Shown one piece after another: positions 7,136 to 14,442 of a stretch of DNA of 14,442 nt. The stretch comes from CAYVTD01 sp964454445 (GTDB taxonomy: Bacteria > Bacteroidota > Ignavibacteria > Kapaibacteriales > UBA2268), in assembly GCA_964454445.1 (NCBI GenBank), contig CAYVTD010000055.1, positions 1 through 14,442 of the forward strand, read 5' to 3'. Each line of letters begins with the position of its first letter. Within the stretch, counting starts at the first letter, position 1. Below the pieces are notes generated by a model, which saw nothing but the letters and a program-made list of their open reading frames with translations, did no database searches and was not told the DNA's origin. The translations under genes and the position numbers were made by a program.

Positions 7136-7155
7136 CGTTCTTTGAAAATTCAAAG
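7136..7155 (+). promoter_or_regulatory. Palindrome containing a boxA-like motif
   Basis: CTTTGAA (7140-7146) and TTCAAAG (7149-7155) form a perfect 7-bp inverted repeat around two bases. The pairing can extend (TCG 7135-7137 with CGA 7156-7158) if two T are bulged. The overlapping CGTTCTTTGAAAA (7136-7148) closely resembles the boxA antitermination signal of rRNA leaders. It could be a regulator-binding site, an RNA hairpin, or chance; it lies 231 bp before the dehydrogenase-like gene. Confidence 0.35.
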
Positions 7156-7386
7156 CGAAGTTGGGAATATTTAATAACCCTGCTTAGGTATTACTTGAGA
7201 AATTTGTAAATACAATATTGACTATCCTTTTTTTCTGCCGGAATACAGCAAAAAAATAAATTATTGTATTGTTAATAAATTGTTGAGTATTTTTTAGGAT
7301 AAAAGTAAAGAATTTCTTAATTTGTAGTTTATGTTCTGTATTAAATCAAGTTTTTTCATTATAAATAATAAGAAGACAAGGAAGAT

Positions 7387-9078
7387 ATGGTAATAACAGG
7401 CAAAAGAGTAATGGTTTTAGGAGGATGGGGCTTAGTGGGAATGGCTGTATGCCATAAAATAATGGAACAATCACCCGCTTGCCTCATTATAACTTCATTG
7501 AAGCAATCGGAAGCAGAAGATGCCGTCGAGCAATTAAAAAAAGAATACCCTAACGCCGATGTTTCAATGTTCGTTCCTTTATGGGGCAATATTTTTGTGC
7601 GTGATGAATGGAAAGATACTTTTTTTGGCGATATCCTCGCAGATTCAGTTAAAAGAAAAGGTGTTCTGGCTGATATTTATGATGAATTAGATGATAAAAT
7701 GCTCAATCGATTTGCTCTTTACAAGATGATTACCACAAACAAACCCGACGTGGTTGTCGATTGTGTGAACACAGCAACAGGTATAGCATATCAAGATGTA
7801 TATGCTTCAGCCAATACGGTTTTGCGGAAACTCGATTCAGGAAGCTGTGACAACGAAACAATAGAAAGAATGATGTCGAGCGTTTATGTTACTCAGCTAA
7901 TTCGGCACGTACAGATTTTTTATCGTGCATTGCTTGATGCTAAAACTACGATGTACATTAAGATTGGTACAAGTGGAACTGGCGGTATGGGTCTTAACAT
8001 ACCTTATACACATAGCGAAGAGCGTCCCTCAAGAGTTTTGCTTGCCAAAGCAGCTGTAGGCGGAGCACAATCACTCCTGCTTTTTCTTATGGCAAGAACA
8101 CCAAACGGACCGATTGTCAAGGAGCTGAAGCCAGCAGCAGCCATTGCCTGGAAGCGAATTGCTTTCGATAAAGTTTATAGAAGAGGAACCCCCATTCCTC
8201 TTGTAGATACACCGATAAGCAACACAAGAAGTATTGAAAACGATTTTGATTTTAATGATCATCAAGGAGTGAAAAAAACTGGCGAAGATTATAAATCGGT
8301 TTTTATCGATACAGGTGAAAACGGAATATTTTCAAAAGGTGAGTTTCAGGCAATAAGTTCAATAGGACAAATGGAGATAATCACACCGGAAGAAATAGCT
8401 GAAGCCGCTGTGTTTGAAATTCTCGGAGGCAATAGTGGACATGATATTGTACAAGGAATTGATAGTTCAATAATGGGACCGACCTATCGCGGTGGTGTCT
8501 TGAAAAACTCTGCTTTCGAGAAGTTATGCCAGCTTGAAAAAGAGTATAACACAAATAGCATTGCTTTCGAGCTACTCGGACCACCAAGACTATCAAAATT
8601 ATTATATGAAGCGTATATCATTAAAAGGCTGGCAGGCTCAATAAATAATTTTATGAAAATTGATCCGACAGAATTCTCGAGTAAAGCCAAAAGCTTGATA
8701 GAAAGCGATTCCCGGCTGCGTTCTGAAATGCTCTCGATAGGTTTGGTGGTGATGATGCCCGATGGTAAGAACTACCTTCGTGGTATCGACGTTAAAATTC
8801 CAAAATTTGAAGGTAAAAGCATAATAAATACAACACCAGAGCTTATCGAGAAATGGTGTGAAGAAGCTTGGGTTGACCTGAGAAGTAAAAACTTTATATC
8901 TTGGCAAGCAAGGTTTGCAAAAATAATAAGTAACGCTCAAGCCATACCAGAAACCAATACGAGTTCACGATATATATATACAAAAGACTATTGGGATAGT
9001 TTCGACGATATATCCGAAGGCAAGATAGTCGGTTGGATATTTGAAAATGAAGATAAAGGTTGGAGATTTAAAAGATAA
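7387..9078 (+). CDS. Large Rossmann-fold (short-chain dehydrogenase/epimerase-like) protein
   Basis: This 563-residue soluble protein opens with a beta strand and GGWGLVG at 12-18 (within KRVMVLGGWGLVGMAVCHKI), a dinucleotide-binding motif of extended short-chain dehydrogenases. A later region at about 188-260 (KIGTSGTGGMGLNIPYTHSE, then PSRVLLAKAA and ARTPNGPIVKELKPAAAIAW) looks like the active-site half of such a fold. I see no clean YxxxK pair. An unusual stretch at about 60-110 (WGNIFVRDEWKDTFFGD) and roughly 250 C-terminal residues have no known domain I can name. It is about twice the length of a normal sugar epimerase, so substrate and reaction are unknown; related proteins are usually annotated only as short-chain dehydrogenase. 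AAGGA at 7378-7382 supports the start. The T9SS cargo gene follows after 78 bp. Confidence 0.8.
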   Translation: MVITGKRVMVLGGWGLVGMAVCHKIMEQSPACLIITSLKQSEAEDAVEQLKKEYPNADVSMFVPLWGNIFVRDEWKDTFFGDILADSVKRKGVLADIYDELDDKMLNRFALYKMITTNKPDVVVDCVNTATGIAYQDVYASANTVLRKLDSGSCDNETIERMMSSVYVTQLIRHVQIFYRALLDAKTTMYIKIGTSGTGGMGLNIPYTHSEERPSRVLLAKAAVGGAQSLLLFLMARTPNGPIVKELKPAAAIAWKRIAFDKVYRRGTPIPLVDTPISNTRSIENDFDFNDHQGVKKTGEDYKSVFIDTGENGIFSKGEFQAISSIGQMEIITPEEIAEAAVFEILGGNSGHDIVQGIDSSIMGPTYRGGVLKNSAFEKLCQLEKEYNTNSIAFELLGPPRLSKLLYEAYIIKRLAGSINNFMKIDPTEFSSKAKSLIESDSRLRSEMLSIGLVVMMPDGKNYLRGIDVKIPKFEGKSIINTTPELIEKWCEEAWVDLRSKNFISWQARFAKIISNAQAIPETNTSSRYIYTKDYWDSFDDISEGKIVGWIFENEDKGWRFKR

Positions 9079-9156
9079 ATCAATGATTTATAGAAAAAAT
9101 ATATTGTTCTCTTTCTAATAAACAGTTTTGTTTCATCAATTATTAAAGGATTTACG

Positions 9157-12100
9157 ATGAAAAAATTATTACTACTCATCGCAATTAGCACAGGGTTGCT
9201 CCTGGCTTCGGCGTCATTTCTTCGAGCGGAAGATAAAGATGGCGACGAAATCTTGCGAAAGAGTCTTTTAGGCGAACCACCAGCATTCGTCAATCAAACC
9301 AGCTTCCCTTATCCATTTACAGGAGCAATAGATCAAGCTGGCGTATCAACGGGTTACTATTTCGTTGATAGTGATGACCGCGCCCCCGATTATTGGCGTC
9401 CGAACCCAACAATCGTTGATACGACCGAAGAGCCGAATCTCTGGAGGCGTATAATTCGCGGCCCGAGACAACGCGATCCTTCTTATTGGGCAGAAAACCC
9501 AGACGAAGGTCTCCGATTTTTCAGAAACCCGGCAATGCCTGCCTATACAAGCCCTCCAGGCAACTTCTTTGATCCGAATCCATTGGTTGGTACGGACTCA
9601 ACTGATGATGCTATTGCAGGACCGATTCCGATAGGTTTTAACTTTTATTTCAATGGCATCCGCTTCGATAGCTTCTATGTATCTACAAACGGCGTAATTG
9701 CCCTGACTAACAGAAGATATTTTTATGACATCAATGGTCAGAGAACCATACCTCAAGGTGCCACCACTTGCTATGACCCAATGAGCTTGGACTGGTTTCA
9801 ACGCGGACGTAGTGGTAATGGTTTAACTGATGGAACTCCTGACGACTTTGGATATAGATATACCGTGTTAGGTAATGCCATTGGTTATGGCGATTTGAAG
9901 AGCGGTAACGCAAGAGGCGGTATCAGAAACTTCACGGGTAACTTATCCAGTTTTCCATATAGAGCTGCGGTGATTGCCCCATTTTATGGTGATATGCACC
10001 TTTCCCAATATAACCCAGACACAGAATTGCCAGACGATTATGGTAAAGTATGGTTCAAACGCTCAGCTTCGGCAGATAAACTAATCATTTATTACGTGCA
10101 TATTATGCCCGCTGCAGGTGTTAAAAACACTCCATTTGGAACTTATACGGCTGTAAACGACGCAAGGCCTTGGACAGAACCGACACGGTTTGTGTCTGCC
10201 AGTGCCCAAGTAGTTCTTAATCGTTTGGACAGTAGCGTTACAATTATTTTTGAAGAATTCCAAGGTGGCGCTCAAATCAGTGGTCGTTTTGCTGAAGCAA
10301 AAGATATCTTCCGCTATAACACTACTTGTGGTGTACGCGGCTTTGCCCGTCACGTGAACTTTGGTCGCGGTGGCGTTCCTCCCGGTAGCGCAAACTATCC
10401 CTGGGGCGGTGAGTACGAACAAGTAACTCATTATTATAGCAATTATGCACAACCCGGTTTAACATATCCACACGGATATCTTGCTATTAAATTCAAACAA
10501 TGGAAAAATGTCATTCGCGTTGTTACTATGGAATATCGCGTAAGAAGTACCGACCCGAACGACGACCTTGATTTTAAAGTTAAAGTTAGTTCTGATAAAG
10601 TTAATAACTATGAGCTACTCGCTGGTGAAGAGCGGATTGGCGCTTTACAGCCAGTAGTCGTTATACAAAACTTGACAAATAATATACAAGGTCCATCGAA
10701 TGTAAACTATCAGGAACAACAATTGCGCTTCCGCACACGTTTCAGAATTGTTAATCTTGCAACTAACCGCGTTATCTATAACCGTCTTATTAATGTAGAT
10801 AGTGCATGTATGGCGGTTAATTTTGATAACGGAGAGCGTTGTGTAGATGATCCTTATATCAATGTTAGATATTTAGGAACTTCTGCTGCAAATCCCCCGC
10901 AACCATTCCCATCAGCTAACAAATATAACGGAGTTCCACCTTATCACTTCGCACAGATATATTTTGCTCCATTCGAGCCAAATGAATACGTTATTAACCA
11001 CATAGGCAGATTAAGGGCATTTATTATAGGTGACCCGACCGACCCGAAAACTAACGAAGGTTTAGGAGACCAATGGCCCTTCGATGATACAGCCAGCGTT
11101 CGAATTTTCGCTATGAAACGTCTCGAAAAATTCAACGATGATGTTACTGAATATCATCTCGTCGAAGGTGTACCTATGCCATCAGTATTAAAATGGGTAA
11201 ATATCGATGCTGTTGTAGTTAGTGGTAACCAAGTTTCGCACCACCCACTACCACCAAGAGGCAGATATAAATCAGGTCATGGTTATCCAGATGATTCAGG
11301 CGTGGATAGAACTTATGAAGTCGATTCACCCGTTATATATATGAATAGAGAAGATTTAAACCGTCAAGACAACTCCCCTGGCGATGAAATCCGTTCATTC
11401 CCAATAGATCTTCGCAATAGATTTGGAGCAGCTCTTTCATTATCAGTACAAAGAAACGTAAAACGTGATGATTGGGCAAGAGGTTGGTGCGATGGTATGC
11501 TTATCGGACCCGAACCAAGAGCTGTTATCAACGCTAACGTACTTGTAGAATTTAATACTAGTGTGTCTGCTGCAGCTAGACCAGACTTGTTAGTTGTTGA
11601 ATTTGCAAAACCAAGTTTGAATGGTATCTCTGACATAACTAATCTTGATGCAAAAAACTGGAGAAATCACTACCGTAGAGGTGGAGCCAAGCCAGTAACC
11701 AATATGCCCGCTTGGGGTATTTATGGAGGTGGCGGTCAGATCCGTGGATTTTTAGAAATAAGTGACAGCGATCCTGCAGCAAAAGACTCAGCTCTAGATC
11801 CTCCTAATCCCGCAACTGGTATGCTTAATGGACTTCGTCCCAACATCTATGATGACGGTATGGATGAAGAATATGTCAAGGCGTTTATTGCTATACCTGA
11901 TACATTTATCAATGCTCCTAATGAAGGTGCAAAGAACTTCCGTTTCAGAGTTCGTCTCGATGCTACCGATGATATGAAATGTATTACTTGCATTCCTGAC
12001 GACGATGACCCATTCTTTGTTGACAACATTAGATTATTATTTAAATCTGAAGTAACAGACCTTGAAATATCTGCTATTAAGGTTCTATGGCCTTATACTC

Positions 12101-13881
12101 AGGCACCGGCCAGCCAATGCAGTTCAATACCGATTAGGATAAAGGTCGCTAACAATACTAGCTTGAATGCCCCTACTTTTAAAATTAGAACACTTATTTA
12201 TAGGAAAGGACAGCAATCGAATTATTGGTCGTCAATTTATTGTCAACAGGTTACACTCCCATTCCTAACTCCCCTAACAGAAGTAGAAGTGCCAATGCCC
12301 AACTGGAATGCAAGAAAAACACCTCCAGGCAATTACACTTTAGTATCTCACCTGATATTTGAAGATGTTGGCGGCGACCTCGAACCATTGAACGACACTA
12401 CTTACAGAGACTTTGAAATTAAATTTGCAGACGACTTTGCTTATGACCCGGTAGAACAACCCACAAACAACGTTCCTAACTTCGTTAGAACAGTTGGTAG
12501 AGGTCTTAACCTATATGGTTTCTCTGAAGGTGGCCTTGGCTACGCTTATGGTTATATCGGCGGTTTTGATTATGATTTCCATTCTGCAGGTTACGTTGGT
12601 GGTAATGGATCTGGACAAATAGCTATGAAATTCAAGCTATTTTCTGTTGACACTATTTATGGTTATAAAGCATTCTTTGGATTGCTCAACCAGGGGCTTG
12701 ATGATATAGCCTTTACAATCTACACTGATGCGAATGGTCAACCTGGACAGACAGAAATTTCTGGCTCACGCATTCTCACTCGACGCGGTTTTGACGATTT
12801 GCGTAATGACTTCTTCTTTGACCAATATATTACGTATATTTTGCCTAAACCGATAATGTTACCAGCAGGAACTTATTGGATGTCAATCGCACAATTGGGT
12901 GAAACTGGTATCGAGTTGGGTGCTTCTTCCTCTAGAGTAGGTATGAGAACACTAAGCGTTTATATCCAACCTCCGACCACTTCATACAATCGTCCATTAG
13001 GCAGTAGTGGTTATTCTCTTAACTTGGATAAGAACTTCCGCAAGACCAGCAGAACAAATAATCTAATTAATGATAACTTCTTTGCTTATGAGAATACACG
13101 TGGCTCGGGCGAGTGGAGACAATTCCAACCAGGCAACGGTAACCCGGCTTATGCCCACTTAGACCACTTTGGAAGAACACAGAGTGATAACATGACTCTT
13201 ACCCTGTCTCGTGGCACTTGGATTCCGATGTTACGTCCTTATTTCAGAGAAAGATCGCACGGAACGACTTATGAGAAAGAATGGTGCGAACAACCACCAG
13301 TAGAACTTACCTATTTCAACGGCAGATCCCGCGAAAATGGTATCGATCTCTTCTGGGAAACTGCATCAGAACGCAATAATCATGGTTTCTATATTGAACG
13401 CAGATTATCACAAGCTAACGAAAAATGGAGTTCGCTCGGATTTGTTCCTGGCAATGGTACAACCACAAGAGTAAACAACTATAGCTATTTCGACAAAGAG
13501 AGCCTCGTAAAAAATTCCACATATCAATATCGCTTGCGTCAAGTTGATGTCGATGGTGTTGTTACTTGCGACAACATTTCTGAAGTTGTTGAAGTTTACT
13601 ACGGCGAAGCACTTACTTTGCAGAACAATCCCAACCCATTCACCGAAAGCACTATGATTCTCTTTAATATTTCAGAGAAATCAAATGTAACCGTTGAAGT
13701 AATTGACATATTTGGTAAAGTTGTGAAAACATTGAAGACTGGACAGCTTGCTCCAGGTCAATATACAACTAACTGGAATGGCGATAATGAATCTGGCATA
13801 ACTGTTCCTTCAGGGACCTATCTCTGCCGCATTACTGCCAATAACAATGTACAAACAATCAAGATGTCGTTAATCAGATAA
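9157..13881 (+). CDS. Giant secreted/surface protein with T9SS type A C-terminal sorting domain
   Basis: The 1574-residue protein starts with a Sec signal peptide (lysines, then a hydrophobic core; likely cleavage near residue 24, before EDKDGDE). The last ~90 residues (about 1486-1574) are a type IX secretion sorting domain: LQNNPNPFTEST, FNISEKSNVTVEVIDIFGKVVKTL, GQYTTNWNGDN, VPSGTYLCRITANN and IKMSLIR. This predicts passage through the outer membrane by T9SS, with the tail removed on release or surface attachment. Other regions: two related R-x-P-x-YW motifs near 75-84 and 106-115; a module at about 155-185 (PIGFNFYFNGIRFDSFYVSTNG) like those opening many cargo proteins; CITCIPDDDDPF near 942; a CARDB/Ig-like stretch at about 966-1095; a beta domain near 1168-1255; and a fibronectin-III-like domain at about 1381-1480. 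No catalytic motif is seen, so the role is probably structural or adhesive. AAAGGA (9145-9150) supports the start; a strong terminator follows. Confidence 0.92.
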   Translation: MKKLLLLIAISTGLLLASASFLRAEDKDGDEILRKSLLGEPPAFVNQTSFPYPFTGAIDQAGVSTGYYFVDSDDRAPDYWRPNPTIVDTTEEPNLWRRIIRGPRQRDPSYWAENPDEGLRFFRNPAMPAYTSPPGNFFDPNPLVGTDSTDDAIAGPIPIGFNFYFNGIRFDSFYVSTNGVIALTNRRYFYDINGQRTIPQGATTCYDPMSLDWFQRGRSGNGLTDGTPDDFGYRYTVLGNAIGYGDLKSGNARGGIRNFTGNLSSFPYRAAVIAPFYGDMHLSQYNPDTELPDDYGKVWFKRSASADKLIIYYVHIMPAAGVKNTPFGTYTAVNDARPWTEPTRFVSASAQVVLNRLDSSVTIIFEEFQGGAQISGRFAEAKDIFRYNTTCGVRGFARHVNFGRGGVPPGSANYPWGGEYEQVTHYYSNYAQPGLTYPHGYLAIKFKQWKNVIRVVTMEYRVRSTDPNDDLDFKVKVSSDKVNNYELLAGEERIGALQPVVVIQNLTNNIQGPSNVNYQEQQLRFRTRFRIVNLATNRVIYNRLINVDSACMAVNFDNGERCVDDPYINVRYLGTSAANPPQPFPSANKYNGVPPYHFAQIYFAPFEPNEYVINHIGRLRAFIIGDPTDPKTNEGLGDQWPFDDTASVRIFAMKRLEKFNDDVTEYHLVEGVPMPSVLKWVNIDAVVVSGNQVSHHPLPPRGRYKSGHGYPDDSGVDRTYEVDSPVIYMNREDLNRQDNSPGDEIRSFPIDLRNRFGAALSLSVQRNVKRDDWARGWCDGMLIGPEPRAVINANVLVEFNTSVSAAARPDLLVVEFAKPSLNGISDITNLDAKNWRNHYRRGGAKPVTNMPAWGIYGGGGQIRGFLEISDSDPAAKDSALDPPNPATGMLNGLRPNIYDDGMDEEYVKAFIAIPDTFINAPNEGAKNFRFRVRLDATDDMKCITCIPDDDDPFFVDNIRLLFKSEVTDLEISAIKVLWPYTQAPASQCSSIPIRIKVANNTSLNAPTFKIRTLIYRKGQQSNYWSSIYCQQVTLPFLTPLTEVEVPMPNWNARKTPPGNYTLVSHLIFEDVGGDLEPLNDTTYRDFEIKFADDFAYDPVEQPTNNVPNFVRTVGRGLNLYGFSEGGLGYAYGYIGGFDYDFHSAGYVGGNGSGQIAMKFKLFSVDTIYGYKAFFGLLNQGLDDIAFTIYTDANGQPGQTEISGSRILTRRGFDDLRNDFFFDQYITYILPKPIMLPAGTYWMSIAQLGETGIELGASSSRVGMRTLSVYIQPPTTSYNRPLGSSGYSLNLDKNFRKTSRTNNLINDNFFAYENTRGSGEWRQFQPGNGNPAYAHLDHFGRTQSDNMTLTLSRGTWIPMLRPYFRERSHGTTYEKEWCEQPPVELTYFNGRSRENGIDLFWETASERNNHGFYIERRLSQANEKWSSLGFVPGNGTTTRVNNYSYFDKESLVKNSTYQYRLRQVDVDGVVTCDNISEVVEVYYGEALTLQNNPNPFTESTMILFNISEKSNVTVEVIDIFGKVVKTLKTGQLAPGQYTTNWNGDNESGITVPSGTYLCRITANNNVQTIKMSLIR

Positions 13882-13905
13882 TCTTTGATTTAACGTTTGT
13901 TTAAT

Positions 13906-13944
13906 AACAGCCCTTTGCTTAATTTAGCAAAGGGCTGTTTTTTT
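13906..13944 (+). terminator. Strong rho-independent terminator after the T9SS cargo gene
   Basis: A perfect 14-bp stem (13906-13919 with 13926-13939, core CAGCCCTTTGC against GCAAAGGGCTG) closes a six-base loop. It is followed by seven T (13938-13944). It starts 25 bp after the stop codon at 13881 and separates this gene from the HIT gene. Confidence 0.95.
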
Positions 13945-13987
13945 AATTAAAAAAAACAATACTATTATCTTTTTATTTGGAGTGCTT

Positions 13988-14332
13988 ATGTCAGAAACTG
14001 TTTTTTCAAAAATAATAAGAAAAGAAATACCTGCAACAATCATCTATGAAGATGATGCAGTTGTAGCTTTCAAAGATATTTCTCCTCAGGCACCTGTGCA
14101 TATATTGATTGTTCCTAAAAAGGAAATTGCAACAATTAACGATCTTCAAGACGACGATGCATTATTGATGGGCAAAATTATTATTGTGGCGAAGAACATA
14201 GCAAAAGAAATAGGAATTTCTGAAAAAGGATACAGGCTTGTGTTTAATTGCAGCAGCGATGGGGGACAGGAAGTATATCACATCCATTGCCATCTTCTAG
14301 GTGGAAGGAAATTGAAATGCCCTTTAGGATAA
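13988..14332 (+). CDS. HIT-family nucleotide-binding protein (HINT-like)
   Basis: This histidine-triad protein of 114 residues is typical in length for the bacterial Hint/HinT branch, which hydrolyses purine nucleoside phosphoramidates or aminoacyl-adenylates. It shows FSKIIRKEIPATIIYEDD at 6-23, FKDISPQAPVHILIVPK at 28-44 with the conserved H38, and Q94 followed by HIHCHLL at 98-104, the triad H-x-H-x-H. The C-terminus reads GGRKLKCPLG, where the family usually has W-P-P-G or W-P-x-G, so the tryptophan is replaced by cysteine. I chose ATG 13988 because GGAG at 13979-13982 lies five bases upstream; an in-frame GTG at 13982 overlaps that site and is unlikely. The gene lies downstream of the strong terminator, so it needs its own promoter. 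Confidence 0.93.
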   Translation: MSETVFSKIIRKEIPATIIYEDDAVVAFKDISPQAPVHILIVPKKEIATINDLQDDDALLMGKIIIVAKNIAKEIGISEKGYRLVFNCSSDGGQEVYHIHCHLLGGRKLKCPLG

Positions 14333-14399
14333 AGATATCATAAGCAAGAAAAAAATTAATTTTCTTTAAAAATAACAGAGATAGAAATAATAATAAGAA

Positions 14400-14442
14400 A
14401 TGAGTAATGTAAAAAATGAAATTCCAATGCCGCAAGACCCGG
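14400..14442 (+). CDS. Possible start of a further gene, cut by the window edge
   Basis: From ATG at 14400 the frame is open to the end of the window (14 codons, reading MSNVKNEIPMPQDP). It is preceded by a 67-bp AT-rich gap after the HIT stop with only a purine-rich, not canonical, ribosome-binding region. The piece is too short to assign to any family. The rise in GC near 14426-14442 fits the beginning of a coding region. Confidence 0.4.
   Translation, partial: MSNVKNEIPMPQDP

Larger units (their letters stand above)
6847..7386. other. 540-bp AT-rich gap between divergent genes
   Basis: No open frame with coding character, tRNA or rRNA is visible. The stretch is strongly AT-rich with A and T tracts (for example 6976-6985 and 7012-7020). 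It must hold the promoters of two divergent genes, the glycosyltransferase (leftward) and the dehydrogenase-like gene (rightward). Items that stand out are a TAnnTTTG match for the leftward gene at 6873-6880, a palindrome with a boxA-like motif at 7136-7155, and an AAGGA Shine-Dalgarno site at 7378-7382. It is long for this otherwise compact window. Confidence 0.7.

Noticed and set aside
7222..7255. Pyrimidine run, CTG-CAG short repeat and A run as a bidirectional terminator
   Set aside because: The stem is only three or four pairs around eight bases, too weak to call.
8638..8940. 100-residue antisense frame inside the dehydrogenase-like gene
   Set aside because: It lies wholly opposite a well-supported gene, its composition (His- and Phe-rich, no family) is not protein-like, and it has no ribosome-binding site.
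10081..10452. 123-residue antisense frame inside the T9SS cargo gene
   Set aside because: It is opposite a clear coding frame with signal peptide and sorting domain, and its translation resembles no family.
1..14442. CRISPR array, tRNA or rRNA genes, insertion sequences, phage or defence genes
   Set aside because: No regularly spaced repeats, cloverleaf or rRNA sequence, transposase or integrase motifs, or terminal inverted repeats flanked by target duplications were seen.

Overview
The window is AT-rich DNA carrying thirteen protein-coding genes, eleven of them complete. No rRNA, tRNA, CRISPR array, insertion sequence or integrase is visible. The best clue to the host is the 1574-residue secreted protein. 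It has a signal peptide, beta-rich modules and a C-terminal Por-secretion (T9SS type A) sorting domain, which places the organism in the Bacteroidetes/FCB group. The low GC, mixed use of Shine-Dalgarno sites and overall protein character suggest an Ignavibacteria- or Kapabacteria-like lineage, but that narrower placement is inference.

The left part (1-3857, all plus strand) is a housekeeping run. It holds the 3' end of a RelA/SpoT-homologue gene, folB and folK (overlapping by one base), a SlyD-like FKBP prolyl isomerase, tsaB, and a UDP-glucuronate-4-epimerase-like gene that overlaps tsaB by four bases (ATGA). The middle part (3897-6846, minus strand) holds a small helical-repeat protein downstream of a double-GNAT-like protein (8 bp apart), then a membrane-anchored family 2 glycosyltransferase further upstream. 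A 540-bp AT-rich gene-free stretch separates this block from the right part (plus strand). That part has a 563-residue Rossmann-fold dehydrogenase-like protein, the giant T9SS cargo protein closed by a strong intrinsic terminator, a HIT-family protein, and what may be the first codons of another gene at the edge.

Functionally, folB and folK are successive steps of tetrahydrofolate synthesis, and tsaB serves tRNA t6A modification. The epimerase and the glycosyltransferase point to surface polysaccharide or glycolipid synthesis, though they are on opposite strands and not co-transcribed. The large exported protein is a surface or secreted product.

I see no convincing new multi-gene system. The observations most worth a second look are: the RSH protein, which goes from TGS to ACT with almost nothing between and has lost the tRNA-contacting histidine of TGS; the mostly unassigned giant T9SS cargo; and a boxA-like motif inside a small palindrome in the long gap before the dehydrogenase gene.
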